In this document: one piece after another, positions 10,887 to 24,420 of the stretch
Position numbering within the stretch: position 1 is the stretch's first letter
Layout: every line of letters starts with the position of its first letter
NCBI GenBank assembly: GCA_028023455.1
Contig: JAQFVV010006425.1
Span: 1,364,001 to 1,428,000 of the forward strand
DNA length: 64,000 nt
Origin: Epiperipatus broadwayi
Lineage: Eukaryota; Onychophora; Udeonychophora; Euonychophora; Peripatidae
Direction of reading: 5' to 3'
Made by a program: the position numbers and the translations under genes
Notes under the pieces: model-generated
Told to the model about the DNA's origin: nothing
Databases searched by the model: none
The model's input: only the letters and a program-made list of their open reading frames with translations

Positions 10887-12337
10887 ATAAATAAGTATGC
10901 TAATGATAGCCTAAATTAAAATTATTAATGCCATGAACATGATATTCTAAAATATTGAAATTCAGTTGGATAAATAAATAATCTGACCAGAGAAATCACT
11001 TATGTTTTAAAAATTAATTCTTATTTTATATATCATTTTCAACCATTAATGGCCCATTGCATAATGAAGACCTTCCCAAATTCACCCCAGAACATTTTCT
11101 TATTTCATCTCAATCTCACATGTGGTTTCTTTCTAGGTCTTTTGAAAGCTTTTCGAATCCAATTTAAGATTATATATATATAATGCTGAAGTAAAGATCA
11201 CTTATAATACACTTCACAGTAATCTTTTTTCTCTTGGGATTATCACCTTTATTTTAAACTGATAAAATATGGGTGGGTGATGATTAAAAATATCATTTAC
11301 AGTCTTGGCAATTTTATTTGCTTTTATAAAAATAATAAAAATATGCAGCTTTTCACAATTTTTTAAAACACAATGACTGAAAGGATAATAATAAAAGAAG
11401 AATTAAGACATTGATTCATAACTATATTAGTACTCTAATTAAGAATGCAATTTCAAACTTGGTAAAAATCAAACAGATGATGAAAAAATGTGCATTTTAC
11501 TCAAATTTAGTATAGAAATATTAATCCAATTGTTATTACTCAGGAGTTTATAAAAAATAAGCAAAACTGAAAGAACCTCCTGGAATCATGATTCATAAAT
11601 CATGATCTCCAGAACTACCTATTATGGCCCTCGGCCATGTACAGTCTTTAAAGTTAATGCAAAATAATAACATAAATTTTAGGGAAATGAAACTAGATAT
11701 ATATTGAGTAAGATTAGTAACTATATCTGACAGATACTAACTACAAAATATGTAAAATAAATAACTTATAAGAGCAATAATAACTTTTTAAGGTAGTAAG
11801 CTCATAAAGGACAGCATAGTTAGACAATACTAGAATTACAACTGAATAGAATACTCAGCAGAAAAAAATAAAATAAAATTAAAATAATACTAGCATTATT
11901 AATTCACACTGTGTTGAAACACACAAGGTACAGCATATATATATATATATATATATATATGATCAATAGAGTCTTACCATATCTGTATTACAAGGGCGCC
12001 ATCTAGGCTACTTGAACCTAGACAATTTATAGAGTAGGCAGATATGCGCTGTTAAAGATCCAACTTTTATTTATTATTTTAGACTGTTAGCCCCAGTCAC
12101 TAGCTCAGTGGAGACGCAGAGATAAAAATGTATTTTTTTGCTTAATTTGTATCTTAAATATAAAATAATAAAAGCCACTGCCAGTAATTAAAGCACAAAC
12201 AACATTTATTAATGCACATAAATCATATTTAAAATTTGAGGAATAATATTTATTATTTTAGATTTTAATATTAACTTTTAATTTAAATTATTATTTTAAA
12301 ATCATTCATACAAATAAATTTAATATTTTTTTTAAGA
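10887..12337. other. A+T-rich stretch with short microsatellites
   Basis: Contains a small palindrome around ATCATGATTCATAAATCATGAT (about 11585-11606) and (TA)n at 11937-11960. No gene recognised. Confidence 0.6.
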
Positions 12338-12670
12338 TTGTCGAGTATGAATAGACTACATAGATTGCATTTGAGAAGAAAATATTCTATCCCTTATTTA
12401 ACCCTAGGCCAAAGTTTCGCAGTCAAACCAATGCCAATCCATCCAATATATCGATGTATTCGATGCAGCATGAAATACGATCACCAATATCATACTGTCA
12501 GGAATGTACATCTGAACAGCAAGGTTAGAAGACATCGACTCTCATACAGACAGGAATATTACATCTGTCTGATGAGAAGCACAATAAAAAAACTCCATAA
12601 GAAGGTACTGCGTTTTCGTCTTACTATCCCATTCCATAGGCAAAAAGGGGGTGTGCGGTGTATAATGTGA
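12338..12670 (+). CDS. Unrecognised 110-codon open frame, low support
   Basis: The longest frame in the window not made of microsatellite. Its predicted peptide is rich in His, Arg, Tyr and Cys and shows no signal peptide, membrane segment or motif that I recognise. The DNA is G+C-richer than its flanks. The beginning (GAGTATGAATAGACTACATAGATTGCAT) resembles a repeat start at 12886-12913, which points to a decayed repeat instead of a host gene. No promoter or splice signals are evident. Treat it as hypothetical. Confidence 0.15.
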   Translation: MSSMNRLHRLHLRRKYSIPYLTLGQSFAVKPMPIHPIYRCIRCSMKYDHQYHTVRNVHLNSKVRRHRLSYRQEYYICLMRSTIKKLHKKVLRFRLTIPFHRQKGGVRCIM

Positions 12671-12869
12671 TTCTGCCCATAGCAAACTTCATACTACATC
12701 TACTAATTACATCAATATATCCAATTCATTGAACCAATTTAACTATGAAACAAATAGCCTAAGATTAATTCTCCCTTAATTAATTAATATAACTTTACAA
12801 ATCTATATAGCCATTCATGTCCGACTTAAATTTAACATTTATATAAGTTTGCACAGATGAATTTTATAA

Positions 12870-13110
12870 AAGTTTGTTTTTTAATATTGAGTATAGATTG
12901 ACTACATAGATTACATGCTCAAAAACATTCCAAAAACAACATAAATGATCAAAACATAAAGTCATTGATGTAATTGCAGAGGGAAATTTACAAGAAACCC
13001 AATGGCATTCATCATAAGATACCGCATTTACACCAATAACTACAAAGACACCCATATAAATACATTTTTAGATATTCAACGTAAGATATCGTATTTACTG
13101 AATATCTATA
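12870..13110. repeat. Dispersed repeat pieces related to 12345 and 41374
   Basis: 12886-12913 resembles 12345-12372 (GACTACATAGATT core). The segment 13057-13108 (AATACATTTTTAGATATTCAAC, then a TATC-TATTTAC block) recurs at 41374-41427 with few changes. Together they suggest scattered parts of one unclassified repeat. Confidence 0.5.
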
Positions 13111-15279
13111 TATTTCAATCAAATATGAAAATCAAAAAATATATTTAAACATTAATGAATCTATGCAAGCATCTATACCCAACTTAAATTTAATGCATTT
13201 AAATAATTTATACAATATTAATAAAAATAAAACAAAAAAAAAATGGAAATGATTTTTAGCAAACTCAAATGTATAACATTTAAACATTAATTATCAATTT
13301 GACAGTCAGATAAAAAAATATTTTTAAAATTTAGGTTAGCTGAATATTAAAGCTTGTCAACTCTTAATGAAAGTTCTTAATTACTTTTTTTTAAAAAAAT
13401 GTTCAGTTCATAGCTTACAGTAGAAGAGCCCCAGTTCTTGGTGTCAATTCCTGCGACATCTCCATTGGAAGACTGGTCTGACGTTCTGGAGGTGGCCTTA
13501 GCTGGTTCAATTCCGGTATTACAGTCATTTCATTTTTAAATGTGAAAGAGGGTGATGAGTGCATCTTATCACACCTCTCAAAACAATCAAGCTGGAGCTG
13601 TCCTTAATTTCAATATTTTTCTTTTTATAGTAATCCTCCAGATTCATTGAACATCGTTTCCTGTTGCAATAATTTTCATTATGGTCCGAGCAATTGGTTA
13701 CTGCCTCCATTGGACATTCTATATTTTTTCTATTCTCTTATCAATATCTTTCAAGTGACCTTTTTTCTATAAGAGCCCCAAGGGCTAGTTTGCTTTTCGA
13801 TAATTAAGAAAAACATTTCCATTTACAATAATATTTTATCTTTAGATCTTGTACTTTTTTATAAAAAAGTATGTTCAAATATTTTTTTTTTTTAAAAAGA
13901 AAATAATTTTTAAAGTTTTGCATCTGTGCGAATATATATATATATGGTTAACAACTTTTTAATTTTTTCAGCTTTTATTTACAAACTTAAGAAAAAATTA
14001 TTTTAATTTTAAATTAAGGTAATGGCATATACCGTTACAATATATATGTATATCAACAAACACTAAGGAAAATCATGAGCTAGGAACGTTGGATAGAACA
14101 GCATTAGATAAGAATTACTTAATAACTATCATCTGACATCTATTGGTTACTAAAGCATACATTGAATGATGTAATTGCTATAAGGAAAATGCTGCTTAAC
14201 AGTATTGCATAAGTGTTATGTAAAATGGAGTTATATGATGGCAAATAGATATTCATAACTGTATGTATTTTACTAATAATTTTATTTTTCCTAAGTAGAT
14301 ATATCAAAAAAATCTAAACAGTGTTTAAATATATCTTTGTTAAATAGTTTTTTAATAGTGGTTAATGGATAAAGAATGGATAGTTAATTAATTAATATAT
14401 GTTGATATATATCCATTCAATATATATAACAGAGTAATTTTGTAGTAGAATTGAGGAAAAAATCACATAATAGATCGTGTCAGATATCCATTTGTTTATC
14501 TGTCTTCTCTCATGTATTGATATAGATGTCACTTTGTGTGCTTTAAATCGTGGAGACATATTGAAAAGGGCAAAAACCATAATTTGCCAAAAAAGGCTTT
14601 TTTATGATAATTTTATAATTTGTAATCTTTGTTGCTTGTATATATGTATTTTTAAACATATTTGACTATTATAGTCTTTTTAATATTTCTAAAAGAAAAG
14701 CAATAGAGAAAAAAAAACATTGCTTATTATGCTTGCCAATTGTCAGGTTATGCAGGTGTGAGTAGTTATCCATCTTTGTTTAACTTTTAGTTAAAAATAG
14801 ATTGATATCCATTTACTAATTTATTTACATTTTCGACCTAGTCATGTGACAGATTTATATATAAAAATGTTTCACATAATAAGAATGAAAGCATTATAAA
14901 CAATAAATAATATTAAAGGCATAAAAAAACTTAAAAATTATTGGCCACTTAAAATTTCAGAGATGATTCAGATCTTTGCTGATTATGATCAAAATTTATT
15001 TTTTGATGCTGAAAATAACCTATAGAATTAAAATATTGTCTTGTCAAAATACATTAAATCAATTGTTAGCACTGTATAGTAAAGATAATATTTTGAGGAA
15101 ATGTGAGAAGTAATTTGGGAATCTATTGAAAAATGTTTTCAGACTTGAGATGACTTCCAGTCAGTATATGCATCCTATTTTCTTACTTAGATCTGAACAA
15201 AAATATATTGATAATTTTTAAACAAAAGATCGTTTCATCTAAAACTGAAAATATTGCAGTTTATGGTCAGAAGCATTTA
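13111..15279. other. A+T-rich stretch, nothing recognised
   Basis: A small G+C-richer patch lies at 13420-13530. The short frames at 13525-13710 and 14392-14665 look like chance frames. Confidence 0.6.
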
Positions 15280-15410
15280 AAATTATTGGGATAAGTCAAG
15301 CATTGGTGATCGAGAGGTCAGTGATGGCTGCTTTACAAGCAGTTGCCCCTGGTTAGCGGGTTCACTTCCCAGCTGGTGCTATGACACATGGGGGGAAATT
15401 ATTGGGATAA
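15280..15410 (+). mobile_element. SINE family S1 with perfect 15-bp TSD
   Basis: S1 copy 15295-15395 between AAATTATTGGGATAA at 15280-15294 and 15396-15410. tRNA-like features: acceptor AGCATTG with TGGTGCT (wobble pairs), anticodon stem GCTGC/GCAGT with loop TTTACAA, box B-like GGGTTCACTTCCC, then tail ATGACACATGGGGGG. The long region between anticodon arm and box B resembles a class II variable arm. Confidence 0.9.
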
Positions 15411-18400
15411 ATTAACTTCAAAACTGCTAAAAAAATTAAGAAATGTATAAATATATAAGCATGCTCCACTGCTCTAACGATTTTTGTATTATTTCAATTA
15501 ATAAAAAAATCATCCACATAAAAAAAACACTGCATTAACAAACAACAGAAAAACATATTTTATCCAGTTCACCCCCAGATGAATTTTTCCATAAGTATTA
15601 TATGTTAAAATGCTTGTAAAATGGTATACTTTATTATTTTTTTTTTCTCAAAAAAAAGCATGAAATTCAAAATTCCCACTTTAACAATAGACATAGGACC
15701 CATCTTGACATGATCAGCCATTATGTGTTGCCAAGGCTGTAAAACGTTCATTGTTTTACGACATTGAAATTTCCAATGATGCAAAAACATATTTATTTGC
15801 GAATTTATTACAGTTTTAGATATTTTTTTTAAAAATAATTTACATTATATTTATTAGATATCAACAAATATAATTTATTAATAATTTATTTTAACTTGAA
15901 ATACTTTATTTTCAAAAATATAATGTTATGTTAGCAGCTACCATAAATATGGCCTGAAGCAAATTTGGAAACTTGCTATGATGTAAACAATCTATTTATA
16001 CTTACGAAGAAGAAAATAACCACAATTTTGCAATAAATATTTTAAACTTTTAAACTTTTAAAGTGTAATATGTTAGATATTAGAGAAATAAATAATTGCT
16101 TGTTCAAGTTTTTAAAAATATTCAGAAACAAAGAAGATTTCATTGAGTTTATAAACTGAAAATAATCTTTCTAGAAACAATGATGTATAACATCTTTGTT
16201 TTGAATACAGTCTCATTTTTTAAATATTTAAAGAAACAAAATGTGAACATTTAAAATTTATTTCTGTATAAACAAGAATATATATCAAAGGAAGTCAAAT
16301 TTGTTACTTTTTGATAAGTAATAATCATTTTATCATATATTTTACATTGACATGTGAGACAAAGAAAAATGTCAGAAATAGCGAAATTCGGTAGGGTTAA
16401 TTATCATGGATTAATTGAAAAATTAATTGATTGCCATTATTGCTAAGGAATTCAGCAGAAGTTTGAAAATTGGTCATTGGCTCTTGAGATTAAAATATTT
16501 CTACTCTACCATTATACCAATGTTTTTTCCCAATAATTTCATTTAATTGGTTGCCTTTAGTCAAATTAATACTTATCTTTAAAAAATACAGCAGCACCAT
16601 AATTGTGATTTGGGTGATCAAAATTTCAAATCAGTGCCATGACTAAATGTATAATATATAGCTACTTTTACATGTTTCATCCAAAGCATTTGACACTTAT
16701 TGAGAATGTCTACAAAATGCTTGAAAGTGAACACCTTGTATCTAGAATGGTATGAAAGAAATTGTAATTGTTGAGAGTATAATATCTAAGATATTTAAAA
16801 CAAAAACCAGTTATAAAGGCAGATGGCCATTAGGTTCAATTTTAGTTCCCTCTTTATAAAATGTTTTCAGATTATTTTTGTAATTTACAAATTTATTAAT
16901 ATTTAAAAGTAATCAGTAACTATGCTGTTGACTGCGTTATTCTTACACTACCAGAAATAAATAAAAGTCATTTTATGTCTAATAGTTAAGTAGATCTTAC
17001 AAAGTTCTAGATTCCATAATTTCTTTCAGTTGAGAATCAATCCAGAAAAAATTTTGTGCCTGAATTTCTATTACAATGTGAGGTGAAATTGCAAGGCGCA
17101 AATTCAATAATTGCCTATAAAATGTTGTCTTTTTTATCAATCAGAATTGAGGCAATTTATCAATCAGTCATAAAACAAAAATTCTTAATAATGATTGGCT
17201 TGTATGATTTCTAGCATTTAGAATGTCTTTTATTTTATATGTCTAAGTAACACTTTTACATGTTTGTTATATTTGATCATATAAGTTACTTTCAATAATT
17301 TTAATAATCTTCTAAATAAACAATTATTATGTAATGTTAAAAATATATAATATTTATGAATTAACAATCTCTAAATGCACACACCATGATATTACAAGTC
17401 ATGCTTTCTATAATCATTTCAATAAACTTGCAAATATGCCCATACTGTAAATTCATGTCTGACATAACAAATTGGTTGCTTTTTTGTCTGATTGATGAAT
17501 CAGTGTTGATAAGGAAAAGATGATTATTTGTCAGTTTATTAAAATGATACTACATAGACTGTCTTGTAATTTATTATTATGATTTGTACATTCAGTGTTT
17601 GGAGGTGAGTCATGTATGATAATTATATGTTATAACATATGTTATAGATGTTGAAATATTAAAAAATAGGGATTCAGTTTTTAATTGTAGTTAAAATCAT
17701 ATTACAGTGTTGAATATGAGTAACAATAAAAATGGCCTTTTTAATGTGACTTATTATAAACATAGTTCATAATAATCGTCTATGAAGCAACATAAATAAC
17801 TAGAGGGTGGATCAATTATTTATAGCATCAGTTAGTGTAACATAGGGTTCTTTATTATTGTGTATATTAATTTAAATATTTTTTGTATTAAATATAATTA
17901 GTTTAACTAGCTAGAGAAATGTGTTAGTGATGATGATGTTAGATAATTATCAACTTAATCTATTTGCTCTTATGACAAAGATACCTTTATATATGTATTT
18001 TAAATAATTGCCTTGTATACTCTACACAAAACCTTATATATATAATTACATTTCCATACTCTGCTATTCTAAATATTAGTACAAAAATACTCATACAGAG
18101 TTTAAATATAAAATTTCATAATATTTATTGTACCAAGTATATTTTCAATGCTTTCTTATCATATTCATGGTCAGTCTGCTGACAATATTAATTTTTTTGC
18201 TTATTTGGATGCTACTAGTTTTTTGGTTTATTACATATTTATTTTATGTAGTAAACCACACCTCTTTTATTTTATGCTTGTGATCATTTCACTCTTCACA
18301 CATAACTTTAACAACACTTGGATCACAGTTATCATCATGTTCTCTCTAATGATTGTGAAAGGTGAATGAATTAAATACTTCAGACAATCTTAGATTTTTT

Positions 18401-18460
18401 ATACATTAAAAAAAATTTAGTCATTCTAATTCTAAGATTTGCCCTTGCCCTGGTCTCACC

Positions 18461-18462
<2 letters not shown>
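15411..18462. other. A+T-rich stretch, nothing recognised
   Basis: About 3 kb without a recognisable gene or repeat family. A short palindrome TATAACATATGTTATA sits at about 17629-17646. Confidence 0.6.
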
Positions 18463-18497
<35 letters not shown>

Positions 18498-18538
18498 TGA
18501 GATACAAATCAATATATATATGCAATATATATATAATA
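18463..18538. repeat. (TA)n microsatellite and partial duplicate
   Basis: TA tract at 18463-18495 with a short duplication of ATACAAATCAATATATATAT at 18512-18531 and 18538-18557. Confidence 0.85.
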
Positions 18539-18768
18539 TACAAATCAATATATATATCAAAATACAGTACAATTTATATAAATTATATTCTTTTAGAAGT
18601 ACTTTCGACTATACACTTTGTAGTCTTTATCAACTATATAACGTTGAATAATCAAAACGAGACAACCCTTAACAATAGCCATAGTTCAATTCAGAATTGA
18701 AAGTACTTCTAAAAGAATATAATTTATATAAATTGTACTGTATTTTGATATATATATATTGATTTGTA
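18539..18768. mobile_element. Family F inverted-repeat element with HHR-like core
   Basis: Arms 18539-18605 and 18700-18768 are inverted copies, identical apart from the length of a TA run. The 94-bp spacer carries on the minus strand a hammerhead-like string at about 18599-18634: UUGAUAA, one A, stem GACUA/UAGUC, GAAAG. No TSD can be defined because the ends are TA-rich. Confidence 0.6.
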
Positions 18769-18807
18769 TATTACATATATTGTGAAACGAATACAGATAT
18801 CAAACTT

Positions 18808-18811
18808 TATT

Positions 18812-18896
<85 letters not shown>
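18808..18896. repeat. Long (TA)n tract
   Basis: About 85 bp of nearly pure TA. Confidence 0.97.
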
Positions 18897-18900
<4 letters not shown>

Positions 18901-19379
18901 TTTTGGCTGCTGTTTACAGATAGACCACATTGGGGAAGTCCAGTATTAAAATTTTGTCTTTTGAATTGTTAATGAACTTATTTAAGTTTATGGGAGTTAC
19001 AAATCTGGCATTTTATTTGCTGTGAATAATAAATATGGTAGAGCAATTCAGCTTTTATTATTTCTATAATTGTATGTTTCATTAATTACTTTGCTTTTGA
19101 TTTCCTCTATAAATTTGTGAATATGTGTTCTGTAATAGCCTATTTTTATCAAGTGAGCCATGTATTGTTGAATCTTCTCAGTTCTATCCACTTCATATTG
19201 ACATAAAATAATAATTGGGGTATAAAAAGATTTTAAGCTCTTTAAATTTATGAGATGTAGGCACTTTTGATTTTATATCTATGCATCCTGTAATATGGAA
19301 GTTATACCCATATATATATATATATATGAAAAACAAAAACAAGTTTTAATCAAGTTAAAACCTGCTGACACTTGTATTT
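18897..19379. other. A+T-rich stretch, nothing recognised
   Basis: Ends in a TA microsatellite at 19310-19327 before the family E element. Confidence 0.6.
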
Positions 19380-19650
19380 ATGATCAATAGATGGCGTTTT
19401 TACCAAGAACACGATCAAGCGTTTGTTTACATAAACGATCAAAGAGTCAGAATTAACTATCTCTTTTGTTTTAGCCCACTTTCAGATCAGCTGATTTCAA
19501 GCTATTTGCTATCATCAGTGAAAGACAGAGCCAAGAAACTAGATCTAAAAACTGACTCCAACGAAAGAGATAGTTAATTCTGACTCTTTGATCGTTTATG
19601 TAAACAAACGCTTGATCGTGTTTTTGGTAAAAACGCCATCTATTGATCAT
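19380..19650. mobile_element. Family E inverted-repeat element enclosing a hammerhead
   Basis: Arms 19380-19467 and 19563-19650 are inverted 88-bp copies with one mismatch seen, so the element is young. Between them is about 95 bp of unique sequence that carries a well-formed hammerhead on the minus strand. A related left arm begins near 63905 at the window's right end. Ends read ATGATCAATAG. The flanks are TA-rich and the TSD is not certain. Confidence 0.8.
19479..19524 (-). ncRNA. Type I hammerhead ribozyme, family E
   Basis: Read on the minus strand, 46 nt: stem I CUUUCA with UGAAAG (6 perfect pairs), core CUGAUGA, stem II AGC/GCU with loop AAAUA above a U-U mismatch, GAAA, stem III from the palindrome AUCAGCUGAU, then cleavage triplet AUC. 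All conserved core positions are present. The palindromic stem III can fold alone with a two-base loop or pair between two molecules, as known for short-stem-III hammerheads in retroelements. The U-U at the base of stem II is the only weak point. Confidence 0.7.
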
Positions 19651-20152
19651 ATATATATTGTAAATGAGAACTATTTTAATAAAATCTATGAATAATGCTA
19701 ATAATGCAACTTTGTCCCATTAATAGCAATACTTTCTTGTTGGATGAGCCAAATGTAAAGGGAAATATATTCTAATAAAGAATAATTTCCTAATTAATCC
19801 GTTTTTTTATAAAAATCTTTATTCTTTGTACAATGCTTACATAACACCTATCAACATCAACAGTTTTGATTGCCCCTGCAATTTCTTCAGAACTATAAAA
19901 TATATACACATATACAAAAATATACAAATTATATAAACATACAAATTATATAAAAACCCATACATAAATATATATATATTCATAAAAATACACAAACATA
20001 CCTATATTTGTATATCCCTTCAAATACACGAATACTAATAAAATAAAATAAAATAAACCCGCTAACATTTTAATTTTAATTTTTTCCCTTTTCTTTTATT
20101 AAAATTTTTTAAATTTTCCTATACATTTAATATGTACATCTATTTTTTTTAT
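19651..20152. other. A+T-rich stretch, nothing recognised
   Basis: Simple A+T-rich sequence leading into the ATT tract. Confidence 0.6.
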
Positions 20153-20322
<170 letters not shown>

Positions 20323-20335
20323 TTTCAAAGGATAA

Positions 20336-22149
<1,814 letters not shown>

Positions 22150-23222
22150 TTAATTTATTTTACATTTAAATCAATAGCTTCCGTACTTTACCTCCCTCTA
22201 TTGCTTTTTTTACTAATTATTTTTTTATCTAAACTTTAATTTTATTCTTATACTTTTATTATAATAACTTTTATACTAAAATTTTCTTCAATCCGAAATC
22301 TTTATTCATTTTTGGTTTAATACTATTTATATAAATAGCTTCTTTAATCTTTCTGTCCCTCCTACTTTCTGTAAATGTAACATTCTAATACACTCTTTAT
22401 TAAACTTATGGCCTGTCTCCAATCTGTGCATATATATTGATGAATTTCTATCATATTTATCCTAAATCAATCTCCTATAAATTGAATTCTTAGTTTCTCT
22501 TACATAATTCATTACCTCTTTATTTTTAACTTTACAATCTTTACAATTAATTTCATAAACTCTATTAACTTTATTATACTCTGTTTTATTTAAATATTTA
22601 TATTTATTCTCTAATATTCTTATTATATTCTTTCTTTTTTATTAACTATTTTTACTTTTAATACTTCAGTAAACTTTTTATTAATTTTGTTTATAATTCT
22701 ATTTAAACTCTTAACTATATAATTATTTCCTGTTTTTAAACCTACATAAGCTGTTTCTTTTTTAGTTATCTCTTTATCTCTATCTCTTTATTTATATTTA
22801 TCCTTCATCTTCTTTTTTATCTTTTTAATATTGTTATCCACAAACCTTTCTGGATATTCATAACTCATTAATTCTTCTTCAATTAACTTTTTTTTTTGTT
22901 TATTATACTCATCCTCATCTGAACAATAGTTTATTGCCCGATAAATTCTATAATATATTCTATTTATCTTATATTTTATATCTGTATTTGAAAACTAATT
23001 AGCAATATTATATATATTATTATTCTTATATATTGATGTTTGCATCTTACATTTTCCTTCCTTATAATATTTTCTTAATTCTATATCTATATATACTATT
23101 CTATCATTTTCTTCCTTTTCACAGTAAATTTAATCCTTTCATCTATTTTATTGACTTCTTCCATAAATAAATCTACCTGCCTCTGTGACCTGTTAAATAA
23201 TTTCAAATGAAAGATGAAAATA
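22150..23222 (-). pseudogene. Penelope-like element remnant: RT C-terminus and GIY-YIG domain
   Basis: Read on the minus strand from about 23222. The order of blocks is that of Penelope-like retroelements: a block with IKFTVE (about 23165-23115), a frameshift, VYIDIELRKYY, then INYCSDEDE (about 22936-22910) and the block around YEYPERFVDNNIKK. These match the known pattern 'CSDE...NGYP..F' at the end of the Penelope reverse transcriptase. After a linker comes the GIY-YIG endonuclease: VYEINCKDC (about 22560-22530), YVRETKNSIYRRL in place of the usual YIGETxRS, and MHRLETGH (22431-22408). The YIG glycine is replaced by Arg, and stops and frameshifts interrupt the frame, so it is inactive. The 5' part with the catalytic RT motifs is not found. 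Confidence 0.75.
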
Positions 23223-24070
23223 ACTGTTTTGAATAGTTTACACATTTGGGCATTATCTCATAAATAAAATGTTCTTTTGGATGAGCCAAAATTTATAATG
23301 GATAATATAAAATAATAGGCTGTTCATTATGCTTGACAACTAATATCCTAAATAGAACTGATTATTCAGTAAGATCCTTCAGATTAGGTAACCACAAATG
23401 TAATTAAAATTTTATAATTGAGCAGACCTAATTAGCCTGCAAATGCCTTAAACAGATTTCGACAGGCACATGTAATATATATATATTACACATTTAGACA
23501 ATTTAAATATACTGAGCAAGTGTCATATTCAGGCAATTAAAATATACTTAATAAATACATTGAGTTGATCACAACTGACCTTATAATAATTTATATCTAC
23601 AGGAACAATGGACACATAAATTTGTAAAGAGTGTCAATGGGTCCATATGCATGCTCTTGCTTGGCACAGAAAATAAAAATTATTAAATAATGTTTTACTT
23701 GATAGTGCGAAACAAACGATACAAGAGATTGATGCTTGCAGTACTAGTGATTAAATAAAATAAAAATCGTTATATCACGTGGCAGACTGATGGAATTAGT
23801 TTTTTTTAATTGCTAAAACATAATCAATAATTTAATAACAATGTATGGAAAGAGAGCACAACGTTTTCTTGTTAAATAACAAAGTTAATGTATTTTACCA
23901 CCATGACGTCCGCGAATAACCATAAACTTTGCAAATAAAATTTGCAAGTTATAAAATGTCAATTAGAAGATCTTTGATCTTTAACTTTTTCAAAATTAAA
24001 AATACTTTAAAATTTTCAGATCATTCAAGATTATTTTTTTCTATAATGTCTATTTATTTGTATTTTCAAT
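23223..24070. other. A+T-rich stretch, nothing recognised
   Basis: No gene or repeat family recognised. The 63-codon frame at 23929-24120 looks like a chance frame. Confidence 0.55.
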
Positions 24071-24420
24071 CTTTGAAAGAATTCAAAACATTTTTTCAAT
24101 ATATATACATAAATTGTTAAAACATATAAAATCAAATGCATTTATTAATGATTAATATATAATTGTCAGCAAAGATCTTCATTAAGTGATAATGTTTATC
24201 ATATTTCTCCTAATAGTTGCAGTTATTAATAAACTTAGTGTCTTTGAAAGAATCCAAAACATTAGAAAACTATATTTCACTGTATATACATAAATTATTA
24301 AATAATATAAAATCAAATGAATTTATTAATGTTAGTATTTTATTGTCAACAAAGATCTTTATTAAGTGATAATGTTTATCATATTTCTCCCAATGGCTGC
24401 AGTTATTAATACACTTAGTG
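24071..24420. repeat. Tandem duplication of about 171-179 bp
   Basis: The unit from CTTTGAAAGAATTCAAAAC (24071) to AACTTAGTG repeats from 24242 to 24420 with about one change in ten bases. Both units share the segment AAGTGATAATGTTTATCATA. Confidence 0.9.

Noticed and set aside
18439-18949. Tyr/Ile-rich frames around 18.5-18.9 kb
   Set aside because: They are TA microsatellite translations plus the family F arms.
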